64,000 nucleotides of DNA from Coptis chinensis (GCA_015680905.1 CM027385.1:77521501-77585500); one strand, 5' to 3'; positions 1-11,752 are shown, counted from the stretch's first letter. Notes: generated by a model from the letters alone, not told the origin. Program-made: numbers and translations.

Positions 1-1162
1 GTCATCTTGAATCCTCGATCATGCTTATGCCTTCATCATAACTTTTAATTCATTGAGTGTTAAAAATAATTAGAATTTCACATGTTTTGGGTATCTCAGT
101 TATCAGGATCAAACAATTTTCTGAGAAACCAGAACGGTTGTCATATGTGTCGGCTTTGTCCATCTTAAATAGTGAAGAATCAATCACTTATTTAAGGAGT
201 TTCTTGATCTAGAGGCTGTGTGAAATAATATACCATAGACATTGAGTGTAGGCTATGGGGATTCCTTCCTTTAATAATCACTGGTCTAACTATTGTGCTA
301 CCTAGAAATTGTTATGAGTTTTACGAGAGTGTTATTTTAGTTCTGTGTATCTATACCTATTCTGCTACTCTCTAGCATGCCCTTTGTTTTTTTTTTTTTT
401 CTTTTCAGTTCATTTGCTCCAATAATTTGTTATTTATAATGTTCAGTTTAATAGCGTGACCAATATTGTTGCGTATAATGAGTGGGTTGAATATAACTTA
501 ATTAAAACTTCAAATCACTTAAATGAGGGGTTTAAAGGTGGGTTTTAACGAGGGGCTTTAGGTGTCTAATAATGGGTGTTTCTTTTGCTTCTTTGTGGGG
601 CCGGGTTAGATGCTTTGTTTGCCAAGAACACAATTTTGAAACTCAAAGACAATCTCTAGTGTTAGGGCTTGCTGCCGATCAACTCTATTCATTTCAAACC
701 AATTGAGGGTAATCGCCTTGGCTCGAGCAGCATGATTTACAGGTTCGCTAGCTAATATATTTACAATTTACAGCACAATTGTTTTTGTAAAATATTTTAA
801 TGTGTTTAACCAATTTTTTGGTTTTGATAATTATATTGCATTACATATTTTTTTGTAGGACTTCGATAATGTATGTTGTTGATCAACAATTCACAGTTGA
901 GATTCTGCGACTATCGGTCCTGTACTTTTGTAGGACTTCTTCATGCCCAGGTGTTCAAGTATGCATCTTCGCTTTTACATTCTTCAAAGATACATTGAAG
1001 TGTTCACATACAATAGGTATAACTATTACATTAGATGGATGATTCTACTGTATGGATTTATATTGTTCGTGTACAAGAGGTATAACTCTATTAACAATGA
1101 TTGTCAACACCGATGCCATTAAACTTATTTGAGAGACAGTTGACACTCTATCATGCATGCAG
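1..1162. other. AT-rich sequence without an assigned gene
   Basis: Intron-like or intergenic sequence with T-rich tracts before several AG dinucleotides (for example near 860 and 930). Short open frames exist but none resembles a known family, and their phases do not link to the candidate exon at 1163. Confidence 0.3.
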
Positions 1163-1300
1163 GATAAAATCGAGCTGAAAAAGTATTTTCCATTCAAACC
1201 AAGTGATTTCGCAGTCTATGTCTGTAGAGAGTGTTGGCACTCCATGCAGGTGATACCAAGCTTAAATCCTGCTAAAAAACAAGCTCCTCAGTTTGATTAG
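1163..1300 (+). CDS. Candidate terminal exon of an unrecognised gene
   Basis: An 'atgcag' acceptor precedes an open frame that starts DKIELKKYFPFKPSDF, includes VYVCRECWHSMQ and ends QAPQFD before a TAG at 1298-1300, about 45 residues. The composition looks coding and the acceptor context is good. I do not recognise the family. An alternative is a shorter internal exon that stops at 1249, where a GT donor follows ATGCAG. Upstream exons should lie between 1 and 1150 or before the window. The stretches at 850-1015 are open in places but do not join with consistent phase, so I do not claim them. It could be a gene relic left beside the LINE that follows. Confidence 0.3.
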   Translation, partial: DKIELKKYFPFKPSDFAVYVCRECWHSMQVIPSLNPAKKQAPQFD

Positions 1301-1571
1301 GGAAGCTCACTTAGTTTAATTGACCAGGGGCAAATCAAATGGTTGAAATAAATTCCAAGAGGTTTTAATATTTTGTTCTCTATCAGTTTCCTATTATAAA
1401 TTTGAGTACTTAGTAGGTGGCATTTGAATAATCAAGTCTCATTGTTTATATAAAAGGGCTTTTGTTGGTCTTTGTTAGAAAATTGTAGATTGCTAATCTT
1501 AGTTTGTATTCCATGTAGATATTGAAAGGGAGCTAAGTATGCTATGTACATAGTACATCATATCAACTTCA

Positions 1572-2051
1572 TTGAAAGGAGAGCCAAAAAATCTTCCGAT
1601 AGTTGCTACAGGGGTGAGTACGAACCAACAAGGGTTATGGCAACAAATGGAAGAAAGTGAAGAGCCTGAGATCAGGCAAGTTAACATGGTATCACCTGGT
1701 ATAGTTGAATGTATCTATGGAGTAGATGGCCAAGGAACTGCGGAAACATCGGTGGAGAATCCCTTAGCGACTCCTCTCAAACAAATAAGGCCGAACCATC
1801 CAGATGCAGAATTGTTTCAGGTAGAGAGGAACTTATTTGAGGCATTAGCTGACATGGAGGATGATTTATCTAATGCTGAACCGGAGCTATTTGGAGATAA
1901 CAACATTAGTCATGTTCCTGAGAGTGATACCCCAGTGAGTACCTCTGTACAAACTAGGGCCCAAAGGAAGGAAAGTGAAAAACAATTAACTACTACTGGG
2001 AAAAGAAACAGGGGCAGACCAAAAGGGAGTGGAAAGAGGAGGAACCATTAA
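1572..2051 (+). pseudogene. LINE ORF1 C-terminal part with AT-hook-like tail
   Basis: An open frame of 159 codons from the first ATG. It is acidic in the middle and ends with TRAQRKESEK followed by GKRNRGRPKGSGKRRNH. The GRPKG core flanked by basic residues is an AT-hook-like DNA-binding motif. The frame stops 10 bases before the ATG of the endonuclease frame, the usual order of a plant L1 LINE. The second copy at 61.5 kb ends the same way (GKRNSGRPKGSGNK), so the tail is a property of the family. Sequence upstream of 1572 may also belong to ORF1, but I could not follow it. Confidence 0.7.
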
Positions 2052-2061
2052 CTCAAACAAA

Positions 2062-2291
2062 ATGATTAAGTTATGCAGTTGGAATGTTAGGGGACTGAAC
2101 GAGGTTATGAAGTGAAATAGATGAATAAGTTTATTACAGAGCATAAGATAACATGTGTGGGTTTTCTGGAAACAAAGGTTAGAATGGATAGATTCAGAAG
2201 TATAATAGCAATGGTTTGCCTAGCGTGGGAAGTGGAACATAATTACTTGAGTCATGAGTATGGTAGAATATGGCTTGCTTAGGATTGTAAT
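2062..2291 (+). pseudogene. LINE ORF2 start, AP-endonuclease domain
   Basis: The ATG at 2062 opens MIKLCSWNVRGLN, the classic start of the apurinic-like endonuclease of plant LINEs. After a frame break it continues with the GFLETKV motif, which carries the catalytic Glu, and then HEYGRIWLA. The domain is cut at 2291 by a solo LTR and resumes at 3518 and 6809. An in-frame stop and the frame break show it is not functional. Confidence 0.8.
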
Positions 2292-3512
2292 TGATAAGGT
2301 TATATACTAAAAGCATTACTTTTGTATTAACTCTAATTCTTCATATTTTGAATGAGAATCATATGGGCAAATGTTATGCATATTATATATGTTATTAATT
2401 ATATGCATGCGTCTAATACTTTATGTTGTAGATAATATGGTGTGTGGTGACACACAGAAGATCATATCATCAGTACCTTATAAAGTATAAGTAAACGTTC
2501 ATAACCTAGATGGATTTGGACAAACCATTGGTACGGTTGTAGTATAATCTGGTATTAGTCTATCTTGACTACATGATTACACTAGTACACTTTTTGTGTA
2601 TTGAACAGGACCAAGTGAGGTTGTTTCTCTTTATACTGACTATATAAGAGAACAAACACCTATGTTATTATAGATGTTTGTCCTCTTAATCCATATATAA
2701 TAACGGGCACTTACGTGCATTGCACATTACTTTAAATCATCAATGAGTGAGATTCATTTGTGAATCAACAAACTCGATGGATTGGGTAATGACATTGTAT
2801 GTAAGGTGTGCTGTTGATTATAGAAGGAATCCGTAACCCGCAGGAAGTCGGGTTGATGATGTCCCATTGAGGAGCTCATAAGGATTGTCATGTAAACCCT
2901 GCAGGTGGATTTAATCTGACATGACAATGAGGTTGAGTGGTACTACTCAAAGACATAAGAAGTTGATTAATATAGTTGTCAGTAACTTGACTTAATCAAC
3001 GGGCATTCGATATCTTAACACGGGGAGATCAACAAGCATATAATATGGAGCCCATAAACGTGATACACGTAATTTGGGATTAGGGCGGTAGTGCAACAAT
3101 GGCCTTTAATGGAATAAGCTATTTGTTGACGAACTTGGGCCATGTGTTCTGGGCGAACGTGGGAAGCCTAAGCCCGTCAGGAGACCTAACCCTAATTTCT
3201 CCTCATGGTCCCTGTTGTAGCCTATATAAAGAAACCTTTCTTCTTGGCCAAAATTAATCAATTCAGTGATTGAGAAAGAGAGGCAAAGAGAGAAAGAAAG
3301 GGGTGGTAGATCGTTGCCCACACAACATCCATTCTAAGGATATGAATACAACAGAAGATCAAGAGGTTGCTGATTCGTAGAGCTTGGATTCTCAAAGTTA
3401 TCACAGCTGATCAAAGGTATAATTCTAAACAAAATCGTGAGAACCCTTATTCCGTTGCGCATGGGTTTTCACGGTTTGTAAATCATTCGATGCAACCATA
3501 ACGGTTCCTACA
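2292..3512. mobile_element. Solo LTR (probably Ty1/copia), 1,221 bp
   Basis: The element starts TGATAAGG and ends TTCCTACA, so it has TG...CA ends, and it is flanked by GTAAT at 2287-2291 and 3513-3517, a perfect 5-bp target duplication. It contains no coding domain. A TATA-like CCTATATAAAG lies near 3220-3240, with a telo-box-like ACCCTAA upstream, which suggests the promoter points to the + strand. It is inserted in the LINE endonuclease frame. The superfamily call is an inference from length and ends only. Confidence 0.75.
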
Positions 3513-4617
3513 GTAATTTTTTGGATGTGCACAAGGAGGTTGTAACGCCCGTATTTAAAATACGTATTTTTCTATTTATTAATTAATTTAATTATTTATT
3601 TAAAAATCGGCTAGATTGGATTTGGGATACGCGGGCCTGATTTTTGGGCCCGAGTCTGTGTTGGGCTTGGGTTTCAAACCCAAGTATATAAACACATTGT
3701 TCTAGAGAATAGGGTTTTTAGAGAATAAAAAAATAATAAAAATGGAGGCAGAGCTAGAAACCCGTTTGCTAGAGCGTGGAGCGCGACGACTTGGACTCGG
3801 AGGAATTTTGTCGAGTTGTTCATTATTGTGAGTAGATAATTTTTATACACCGTATGATTTTCGCAAGTTTAAATATAATACGTAAATTGTCGATTGAATA
3901 TATATATATTTATATTTATATAGTGGGATTTAAATTTTTGGTGACTGTTTCTTCATTGTTGGCCGGTTCTTGATCCTGTGAATCTTAAGTGGACATTGCT
4001 AATTGTTGGCATATTGAGTATATCAATAGAATTTTTATTGATCCCTTAGAGTGATAATTCAATACCGTACTTATATTATTGGGCTTCATACGGATATGGA
4101 GTTTGTTTGATTAAATCTGTGTATGATAAGGTCCTTAAATCCACTGTGTAAGATCCTTAGCGACCAGAACATAAAGTGGGTGCAAGAAAGCTCTCAATAT
4201 TCAGTTTGCCTTTGATCCTTATCTATTTATGTTTACTTACTTGGTGAGAAACCTAAATATATTTATTTAATCACCTTCAGTTCTCAAAAAGACTTTAGGA
4301 GTACCATGTGACTATAACTTTAGAAACATTTCAACAGCTTTAGCGTACCTGTTAAAGTGGATTGGCCAATAAGTATAGAAGGTGGCTGTTAAGAAATCAG
4401 AGCACGACTTCTTATTGAATTAATGTGATATTCATTACCTATCCATTGCGAGGGTTGTCGTTTGGTGCTGGAATACTCCTTCCAGAATCGACAATGAACA
4501 ACATTGATTGTTGTGGCCGCGCGATTTGGTGGCTGATGGTGGAGGATCTGTTGGAGGAAGAAGAAGGTGAGTGCGATCCGGTGCTCCCGGACGTATTCTA
4601 GTTTCACTAGATCTGTT

Positions 4618-4770
4618 GGGTTGGGCTTGAGGCTTGGGCCTAAGCTTGATTAGTTGCTGGGCCAAAATTTCTATTTTTGGTTGGGCAGGTTGTGTTTAGT
4701 TTGGGCCAGTTTAATTTAAAGTTTTGGGCCGGTTTCCGTTCAATTTTTGGGCCGAACCACTTAACTGTTT
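4618..4770 (+). promoter_or_regulatory. Cluster of TGGGCC motifs in the gypsy LTR
   Basis: Five TGGGCC copies (in TTGGGCC, CTGGGCC, TTTGGGCCAG and similar contexts) lie just upstream of the W-box array. TGGGCC is the core of plant site II elements bound by TCP factors. They may instead be simple decay products of a short tandem repeat. Confidence 0.4.
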
Positions 4771-4927
4771 TAGGCCAGTTTCTAATATTGTTTGGGGGTT
4801 CTAAGGTTTGGGCTTGGCGAGTTGGTTCCGAACCATTACCTTAGTCATGAGCCCATGAGCCATGCACATTGACCTTAGCCATGAACCATGGCTACGACCC
4901 TGAACCTGTTGAACATGGAAACGACAG

Positions 4928-5021
4928 TTTGACTTTGACCATGACAGTTTGACTTTGACTGTTGACCTTTGACTTTGGCTGTTGACCTTTGACTTTGACC
5001 GTTGACTGTGGAATGTTGACT
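4928..5021 (+). promoter_or_regulatory. Array of eleven TTGAC(C/T) W-box cores in the gypsy LTR
   Basis: In about 94 bases there are eleven copies of TTGACC or TTGACT, all in the same orientation, plus one more at 4869. TTGACY is the WRKY transcription-factor core site. The array lies about 1.4 kb into the solo LTR, where U3 promoter sequence is expected. The repeats look like a degenerate tandem array of units such as GTTGACCTTTGACTTTG. Function as a stress-responsive enhancer is an inference. Confidence 0.6.
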
Positions 5022-6164
5022 TTTTTCCGTTTTTCACATATTTAAAAATATGGACAATGTAGTAATAAAATATTGTCGGAAATTATATAATGTTGTTTGT
5101 CATTATTTAATTATGATTTGACGTGAGTAGTGTGTAAAACATATATATATATATTGGGCTTTGATTGTGGACTGTGGACTGTTTAATTGTGCTACATTTT
5201 TATGTTGTAAATTGTATGGACAAATCAAATGCTAAAATGTTGTGGAAGCTTGTATAAATTTAGTTGTCATTATCTAATTAAGATTTGACGTTGATATTGT
5301 GACATTATATAATATGTTGGGATATATATATTAAATGCAATAGTTTTGGAGAAATAAATGTATAAACACTCCATTATTATATATGTGAGATGCTACTATG
5401 AGGTAGTATAGTATTGGTGAATATTTGCCCACGGGATTGTGGCTTAGTGTAATAATATATTGGCACGTGAAAGAATGAAAATGGTTATGATATATATTGA
5501 GATATTTCTAAATATTGTGGTTTAGTGCAATAAGGTAATTGACTTGCACGTGATATAGTGGAATGATTATGAGTCATAAATGTATGACACCGGAATAAAT
5601 TACGTAACGAAAATCCTAGAACCTGACTACCACAACTCATGTGATTTGCCCTGTGTGGGCGTATGTGATATGATTGGCCCTTGTGTAAGGTGTATATATA
5701 AGATGTTGATTGACCGATGTGTTGGGCAATCGTAGCCGAATAGTGGCTTGATTATTCCGTTCGCAAAATAGAACGAGACGCGATATTTTATGCGAATAGT
5801 GGCGATTTGCATAATGGCTTCGTGTGAGGGTTACCCGGTGTGCGGCATCCCGCCGGGGTAGTTACGCATACGGAGTGGTTCGTTATGTAAGGGAGGCATG
5901 TGGATGTACATGTTCGGGGAAGCGATTGTGGTAGCCAGGGAAACTAGGTAAGACATAGATACGACGTGATTTTAGGGACACACAAAGAAAGCCTTAATTA
6001 ATATAATTATGGTAATGTGTTGGTTAATAATATATCTTGAAATATATGATTGTAGATGGTTTTGCATAAGTGTAGGTCAAACTAATTACTTGGGCAAAGA
6101 CGACCCACTCTGTATTTGACCATGAAATGCGGTACGGATATAATATGTTTGGTTGGTTATTTGT

Positions 6165-6355
6165 TTAGTTAGAACCTAAGGCACCTCGATGGAGGAACTA
6201 CATGCCTTATTTATTATGAGTATAGTTTGTTGTGTGGTTAGTGGGAAGTTAAGGCGCCTCAATGGAGGAACTACCTGCCTTAATTATTGTACTTAAGGAT
6301 GTTGTATTAGTTGTTGGAAGTTAAGGCGCATCGGGGAAGGAACTAATTGCCTTAT
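6165..6355 (+). repeat. Triple tandem repeat inside the gypsy solo LTR
   Basis: Three copies of a unit of about 70 bp containing AAGGC(G/A)CCTC or AAGGCGCATC, then GGAGGAACTA or GGAAGGAACTA and TGCCTTA. A comparable tandem array occupies a similar place in the related LTR at 36.96-37.14 kb. Confidence 0.6.
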
Positions 6356-6923
6356 GGATTGTGTATATATATGTATAAATATATGTTGTATTTTAGAGCT
6401 ACTCACACCAGCATTTTTATAATGCTGACCCGATTTGCATGTTTGCTTATCGGGTGTGTTCATTAAATGAACATAGTTGATAAGTCTTGACAGGTTTAGT
6501 GTTGAAGAAGGTTGGTTGTTGCTTGAGATTTGCGTTAGCGTTGCATTTCAGGATATGTTTTGTTTTTCCTTGAGGTGATATAGAGTTTCCGTTGAGACAA
6601 AGTTATTTGTATTTTCATTTGTAAATTGTTTTGTAATGAAGATGACTTTTGTTTAAGTTTAAAATTTTTATTGGTTTTTATTTATCCGCATATTTAAACT
6701 GTTTATGGGTTTTTGGGAGTTGAGAGTGCGTCACACTTCGGAGATCGAAGAGTCGGGAACAAATAATGTTTTTTCGAATTCTGTCGAGATTCGGGGTGTG
6801 ACAGAGGTGGAGTGTAGTCAGTTTATCCATTGTAGGGTTACCCTCCTACAATATGGATCCTCTTATTTTGTTACTATTATATTGATAAATGTAAAAAGAC
6901 AGTTCCTTACCCTATATGAATAA

Positions 6924-8209
6924 TGATTTATGCTAGGAATAAGGAAGCTATGCTATTTTACGTTTAAATCAATTTTCTACTTTCAATTATCTTATAATAA
7001 CGGGAGTCAGAATTCGTTCCACTCCTAGTTGTTTAAACATAAGTTTCAATAGTTTAGTCGATACTAACAAAATGAATGAGAGTAATGGATTTAATTATAC
7101 TGATTCGGTGATTGTAATTATGATAACTAGGTTATACTATGGCAAATTGATACTAAGATGTGAATATGGAGAAGGGATAAGGGGAATTTGAATCCATTTA
7201 GATAAATTCCTAATATGCTAGCGTCGATTATTGCAATCCTAACCAATAAAGATTAAGTAATTGATCCCTAATTATTCATGACAATCTCTACCAACTAATA
7301 ATTAGCATGTGAGGAAGTTCAACCCATTCTCATGGCGAATCAACTAACCTACTAGAGTGAAACTCTTAAATGCAATAATTAACTAACACATCAAGTCTTC
7401 ATTAAAACTTCATCAAACCCCTCTAATGGAGGTTTAGCTAGAAGTCATTAGACTATCATTAATATATAAATAAGAAAAAGACATAATAAAGAACAATAAC
7501 TTGGATTTTATTAATCTAATGGAATAATGAAAAACAAACTACTAACTTAAAACTAATAGAAGAGCTAATGAATTAAAACCTAGGTATAAACTGAATACAT
7601 GAATTAATAACTAAGTTCATAGGTGAGAGTAAAAGTTTGGCCTTAGTCCTCATTATATAGGAGAGGGCTAGGTTTACAATTTCGTGCATGGGCTTTGGAG
7701 CCATATTTTAGGCCATTAAATTAAGCCCAAAACCTAATTACTTAAGTCCAAAAAGGGTTTCTCTATTGAAATTACTGAAACAGACTTTTAGTCCACTTTT
7801 GCTTCTCTGATTGGGTCAAGGCCTAGACCATTTGAAAGCTCTTTCCGAGCCGGTCGTTTTGACATATAATAGGCCCAATTCCGAGGTATGAGTCCAAAGA
7901 AACTGCCTGCGGAAGTTTGGTTGACTTTTCTACTCTATTTCTGCCCGCGTTGACTATGACTTTTCAGCTTTGACCAGGCTTTAAAAAGGCCTTTTCTCCT
8001 TGAATCTTGGCCTTTAATCATAGTGTTTCTTAGTAACCAACATTTGCTTCTTTCTCTTGCAAAAGTGACATGTTTCTTCACATATTTGACTCAAATACCT
8101 GAAATACACAAAAATACGTAAACAGTACTAACTCTTATTTATTATAAACATAATTGGTCTAAATATAATGATATTAAGGGGTTAAAACTACATTTTTGGG
8201 CTCTTATCA
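6924..8209 (-). mobile_element. 3' LTR of a minus-strand Athila/Tat-like Ty3/gypsy element
   Basis: Read on the minus strand the LTR starts at 8209 with TGATAAGAGCCCAAAA. It is immediately preceded by the polypurine tract TTTGGGGGTGGT (8210-8221), so this is the 3' LTR. The same sequence recurs on the + strand from 60372 and from 61933. The low end near 6924 is placed where the LINE sequence stops (AATAA before TGATTTATG). No matching target duplication was found at the far end, so the 5' half of the element is missing or rearranged. Confidence 0.8.
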
Positions 8210-10581
8210 AACCACCCCCAAACAGCATTTTGCTTGTCCTCAAGAAAATATGAGAAATTAATATAAGTGACCAAAAAGCCTTAAACCACTAGGAATTCCC
8301 TAGTTAACGAGTTATAGCCTCGTGAGAGAGTTTTCTAGCGAAGGTACTCACAAACTTCATCTATACTACAACGACTAAGAAATACAATTACTGTTTCCTA
8401 CTTTATTCTCAGATATCTATACATCTCACTAGCAATGAATACAGAATAATCAAGTCGAAATTCTAAGCTAATACGTGCATAATAATCAATCATCTACGGA
8501 TATATATATATATAATGAACTATGCTATGAAATGCAATAACAGGTCCGTTTCTGAAACTTTGGAATAGCGTCCTTAAGTAGGTCCTCACATATATGTCAT
8601 GACAAAAACACTCTGATTTTTCCACTCAAGTTTCGCTCACTCCAGCGCACAGTGGGCACACTTTACCTTACAATCTCAATGACACACAAGGAAGTCGAAT
8701 TCGATCAAACACATCTGCCACTTACTATCACACTAACATATTCCTAATTGAGCTAGAGGTCTTTATTAGGTGTTGTGGGGATTAGGTGATGGTTTAAGAA
8801 GGAAAGAAATGGATATTCAAAAGGACAAGTCTGAGATAATAGAGTCTTCATATTATGTAACTAGAGAAAACATTGTTCTTAATTTGCTTCTACACTTGTT
8901 TCCATCCTTAGCCATTTCTTTTTTCTTTTTTCTTTTGGCTTTTGACCCCTTTGATTCTGTTTTTGGAGTTCTAACTTTTTCTTTTCTTTTATTTTTCTTT
9001 TCTTTGGATGGAATTTTCATTTTCTTATTTGAAGCAACTAACAAATTCTTGGTTTCACATGTCTTTCTCTTTTCTATTTTTCATTTCATCTCTATTCTCA
9101 GACTCATTCAAAAATAGGTAGACTTATTTTTATTTTTATTTTGTTTTGTAAAAGGGTAAAGGATTTGCGGTTTATAAAAGGCTAAAGAAAGGCTCAGAGG
9201 GGCGCCTAGCGGATATAATTTCATATAGGTTTGAATTTCTGGCTATATTGATCCAAAAATGGCCTAAATTCTCGCTTAGGATATATTATAGTGATCAAGC
9301 AAGTGGACATGTGATTTCTCTATTCGGAATTTACTTCTCCCTTGTGTCATTTCTCAAATATTTCACTCATATAAAGCTTTAGGCTATATTCTCACAGGAT
9401 TTGTAGAACAAGTACTCTAGCCTAGATTTCAGAAACTTACTGCTAAATAATCATAGATACTCATGCAATATATTTATAAAAAGATGCAATGATTATTACC
9501 TACATATTAACCTAAATTTCTAAAAACTATTCTAATATAAGAGCTAAGTTGAAATATCTAGACTATTATCATCATAGAGAAAGAAACAATACCAGTATTC
9601 TTAAGTGTATAACATAAACTTTTTATTTATATTTTTGAATTTTTTTACTAGAAAACAAGTGCATATTATACATGTATTATATCCTAGTAGGTGTCTTAAA
9701 TTACGCGTGTTTCTATGCCACCTCCAAACAAAAACATGCTTTGTCTTCAAAGTATAGAAATAAGAAGGGTAGGAAATACCATGGAAATGCGTGAAAAGTT
9801 AAGAACACCTGCAAAACAGATTTAGAACATACTAATATAGATAAACAAAACAGACGCAACTCTATAGGAGTTCCACCCGTTATGGGGTTAACAAGAATTA
9901 AATTGCTTGGGACATAAGCAGACACGAACAAAAAGTAAAACTTACCTCATATCCAGCATTTACACGTTGTTCTCCTTGGCTATGAAGAATTGAGATTCCT
10001 TGGCATCCTGCCACGCCATGATAATTTGTCAGGCCTTACGCCATTTATCATCTACAATCGCTAACCTATTAAGCGCCACTTGGTCGGATGGGGGGGAAAC
10101 CCAATTAGGTTGTAGCCTCCACCCCGGCCAAGTCATTACACGGAAAGAGCGTATAATACAGTTGGTGGGTCTCACAATGTCAACCCCAACCTAATCCGTG
10201 AAACGGGCACAAAACTTCGGGAAGAAACATAGCATGATATGATTCGACAAACCAAGACAGGCATAAAAGATATTTATGCCTCATACTATGGGCTCGGGCT
10301 AAACTAGACACTAAGGTATGGGGAAGGTCATAGAGCATGCGTCCCTCACCTAGAGCAAGGAAAACATCACAAGTGGCGTCATTCGCAGAAGAAAAACGTC
10401 ATTCCCTAGTATGTTTAGCATGATAAAAAAACATCACCGTGCCCACGTTAAGGGACAAGCTACCAAGGGCTACGTTATATTGCCCTTGGTCCTCGACACG
10501 GAAAATTCCTGCCCCATAGATCTCATGTAAAAACTCATAGTTGTAGGCATAGAAATTATCAACCAAATAGCCCCATGGGTC

Positions 10582-10890
10582 TTAGATTTCAGCAGGCATA
10601 GAAAGTTCAATAGCAAATGCCAATAAGAACTTGGTTATATCCATTGTTTCATCCTCAATGGTGACGGAGAACACTTGTTCTCCATCCATGCGATAAAAAA
10701 ACTTACAATGGTCATAAAAATACGAAGTAAGCACAGGAGAATAAAGTTCATTAGAGCTCACCATTAGAGGCTGCCATCCCGCCTTTATAATCAAGTCGCA
10801 GAACCAAGATCCATACGTGTCACTTGTGAACAAATCTTCGAAAGACTGCTCTGGTAAGATCCGAGGAGACTTCATATCAAGCAAATACAC
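10582..10890 (-). pseudogene. Second copy of the ILPEQ-type transposon domain
   Basis: A 102-codon frame beginning MYLLDMKSPRILPEQSFEDL and containing GSWFCDLIIKAGWQPL and YFYDHCKFFYRMDGEQ. The motif order matches the frame at 12539-12836. Coding-like sequence continues with frame breaks to about 10000. Sequence divergence between the two copies suggests they come from different elements, not from a recent duplication. Confidence 0.5.
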
Positions 10891-10954
10891 TCAAGAACTC
10901 TTGGAAACAACCTCAGAAGAACCTACAAAAAATCAGAACTGGAAGTGGCTGTGG

Positions 10955-11160
10955 AGGTTAAGGGCGCAGGCGCGCTTAAGATTGCATGTGTGAGGGCGCG
11001 GGCGCGCTCTTGCTTGACTCGACTTCCAGTATTTTAAGGGTGGGCGAGCTCAAACTTGCCTGTGGAAGGGCGCGGTCGCGCTCTTGCTTGGCGAGAGTTC
11101 CAGTGTTTTGAGGGCGGGCGCACTCAAACTTTAGGCACAATAAAGGCGTGTGCGCTCCGT
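10955..11160 (-). repeat. GC-rich degenerate tandem block of the Athila-like family
   Basis: Alternating units with GCGCG(G/C)GCGCGCTCTT and a spacer such as ACACTGGAACTC or ATACTGGAAGTC, in a window that is otherwise very AT-rich. The same words (AAAACACTGGAGCAG, AGAGCGCGCC) occur downstream of the primer-binding site of the + strand element at 63.58-63.66 kb, so the block belongs to the family. Confidence 0.55.
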
Positions 11161-11752
11161 GTATGTGAAGTGCTATGAAGTGAAAATCAAAGGTAAAGTG
11201 AGAGGTGCAAAGTGAGAGGTGTGATGTTAAGTTGAGAGTGAACCCTGTATTTATAGAGGACTAGTTTCTAAGTTCCACAAGTTTCTCAACTAGTTAAGGC
11301 AACATGATGGAAAAAGACATTTCTAAATCCAAAATAGAAACAGACAAGAGGCATACTCCAAAACCAAACCAATAGCTTTTTGGCTGGAATTAAAATAGCA
11401 ATCATCTAATTACGACTCCTTGAGGTTGCACCAAACAACACTAGCTAATTCTAGCGACACCAATTTAGAAGCATACTCACATAAACGCATCATTATCAAT
11501 CAGGCAATAATATTTCGACAAAAATACGTGGATATGATTAGAGGCATTGCTAAAATAAATAAGTCCACCCTCAAACAAGTTGGAAGGGTGGGATTCACGA
11601 TACAAAACATAGCATATGCCGGAATTTAAAACAACTTCAAATTTAAAATAACAAATACAAAATTCAAAATGAACTACTTAACTAAACAATTCGGAATCAA
11701 AATCTACTAAAAACAGGAAAAATAGTTTTAACACAACAATAATACAATAAAG

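Larger units (their letters stand above)
3541..6803. mobile_element. Solo LTR of a Ty3/gypsy element (Tekay/Del-like), 3,263 bp
   Basis: It begins TGTAACGCCCGTATTT and ends TCGGGGTGTGACA, the typical ends of large chromovirus LTRs. It is flanked by GAGGT at 3536-3540 and 6804-6808. No gag or pol frame is present, so it is a solo LTR. Near the 3' end it has ACTCACACCAGCATTT and a CATGTTTGC...GTGTGTT segment that also appears, diverged, in the LTRs at 34.0-38.5 kb and 59.5 kb. It carries a triple tandem repeat at about 6165-6355 and a W-box array near 4.95 kb. It is inserted in the same LINE as the solo LTR at 2292, 23 bases of LINE sequence apart. Confidence 0.85.
1572..6923 (+). mobile_element. 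L1-type LINE fragment split by two solo LTRs
   Basis: Three LINE pieces are in the same orientation: 1572-2291 (ORF1 C-terminus and ORF2 start), 3513-3540, and 6804-6923. Between them sit two LTRs, each with a 5-bp target duplication. When the LTRs are skipped, the endonuclease frame continues: GRIWLA, then DCNFLDVHKEV, then ECSQFIHCRV. The same segment is found as GRIWISWDPSQ and ESAQFIHAQV in the second LINE copy near 61.8 kb, which confirms the pieces belong together. The copy is dead: it has an in-frame TAG (LA*D), a frame break soon after the ORF2 start, and no reverse transcriptase. It ends where the Athila-like LTR begins at about 6924. Confidence 0.85.

Noticed and set aside
4389-5037. 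Three minus-strand frames of 72-78 codons
   Set aside because: They are antisense to the W-box and TGGGCC arrays of a solo LTR and have only repeat-derived composition.
8770-9117. A 115-codon Phe/Leu-rich frame
   Set aside because: T-rich low-complexity sequence in the 3' region of the Athila-like element; its antisense Lys-rich frame is equally meaningless.
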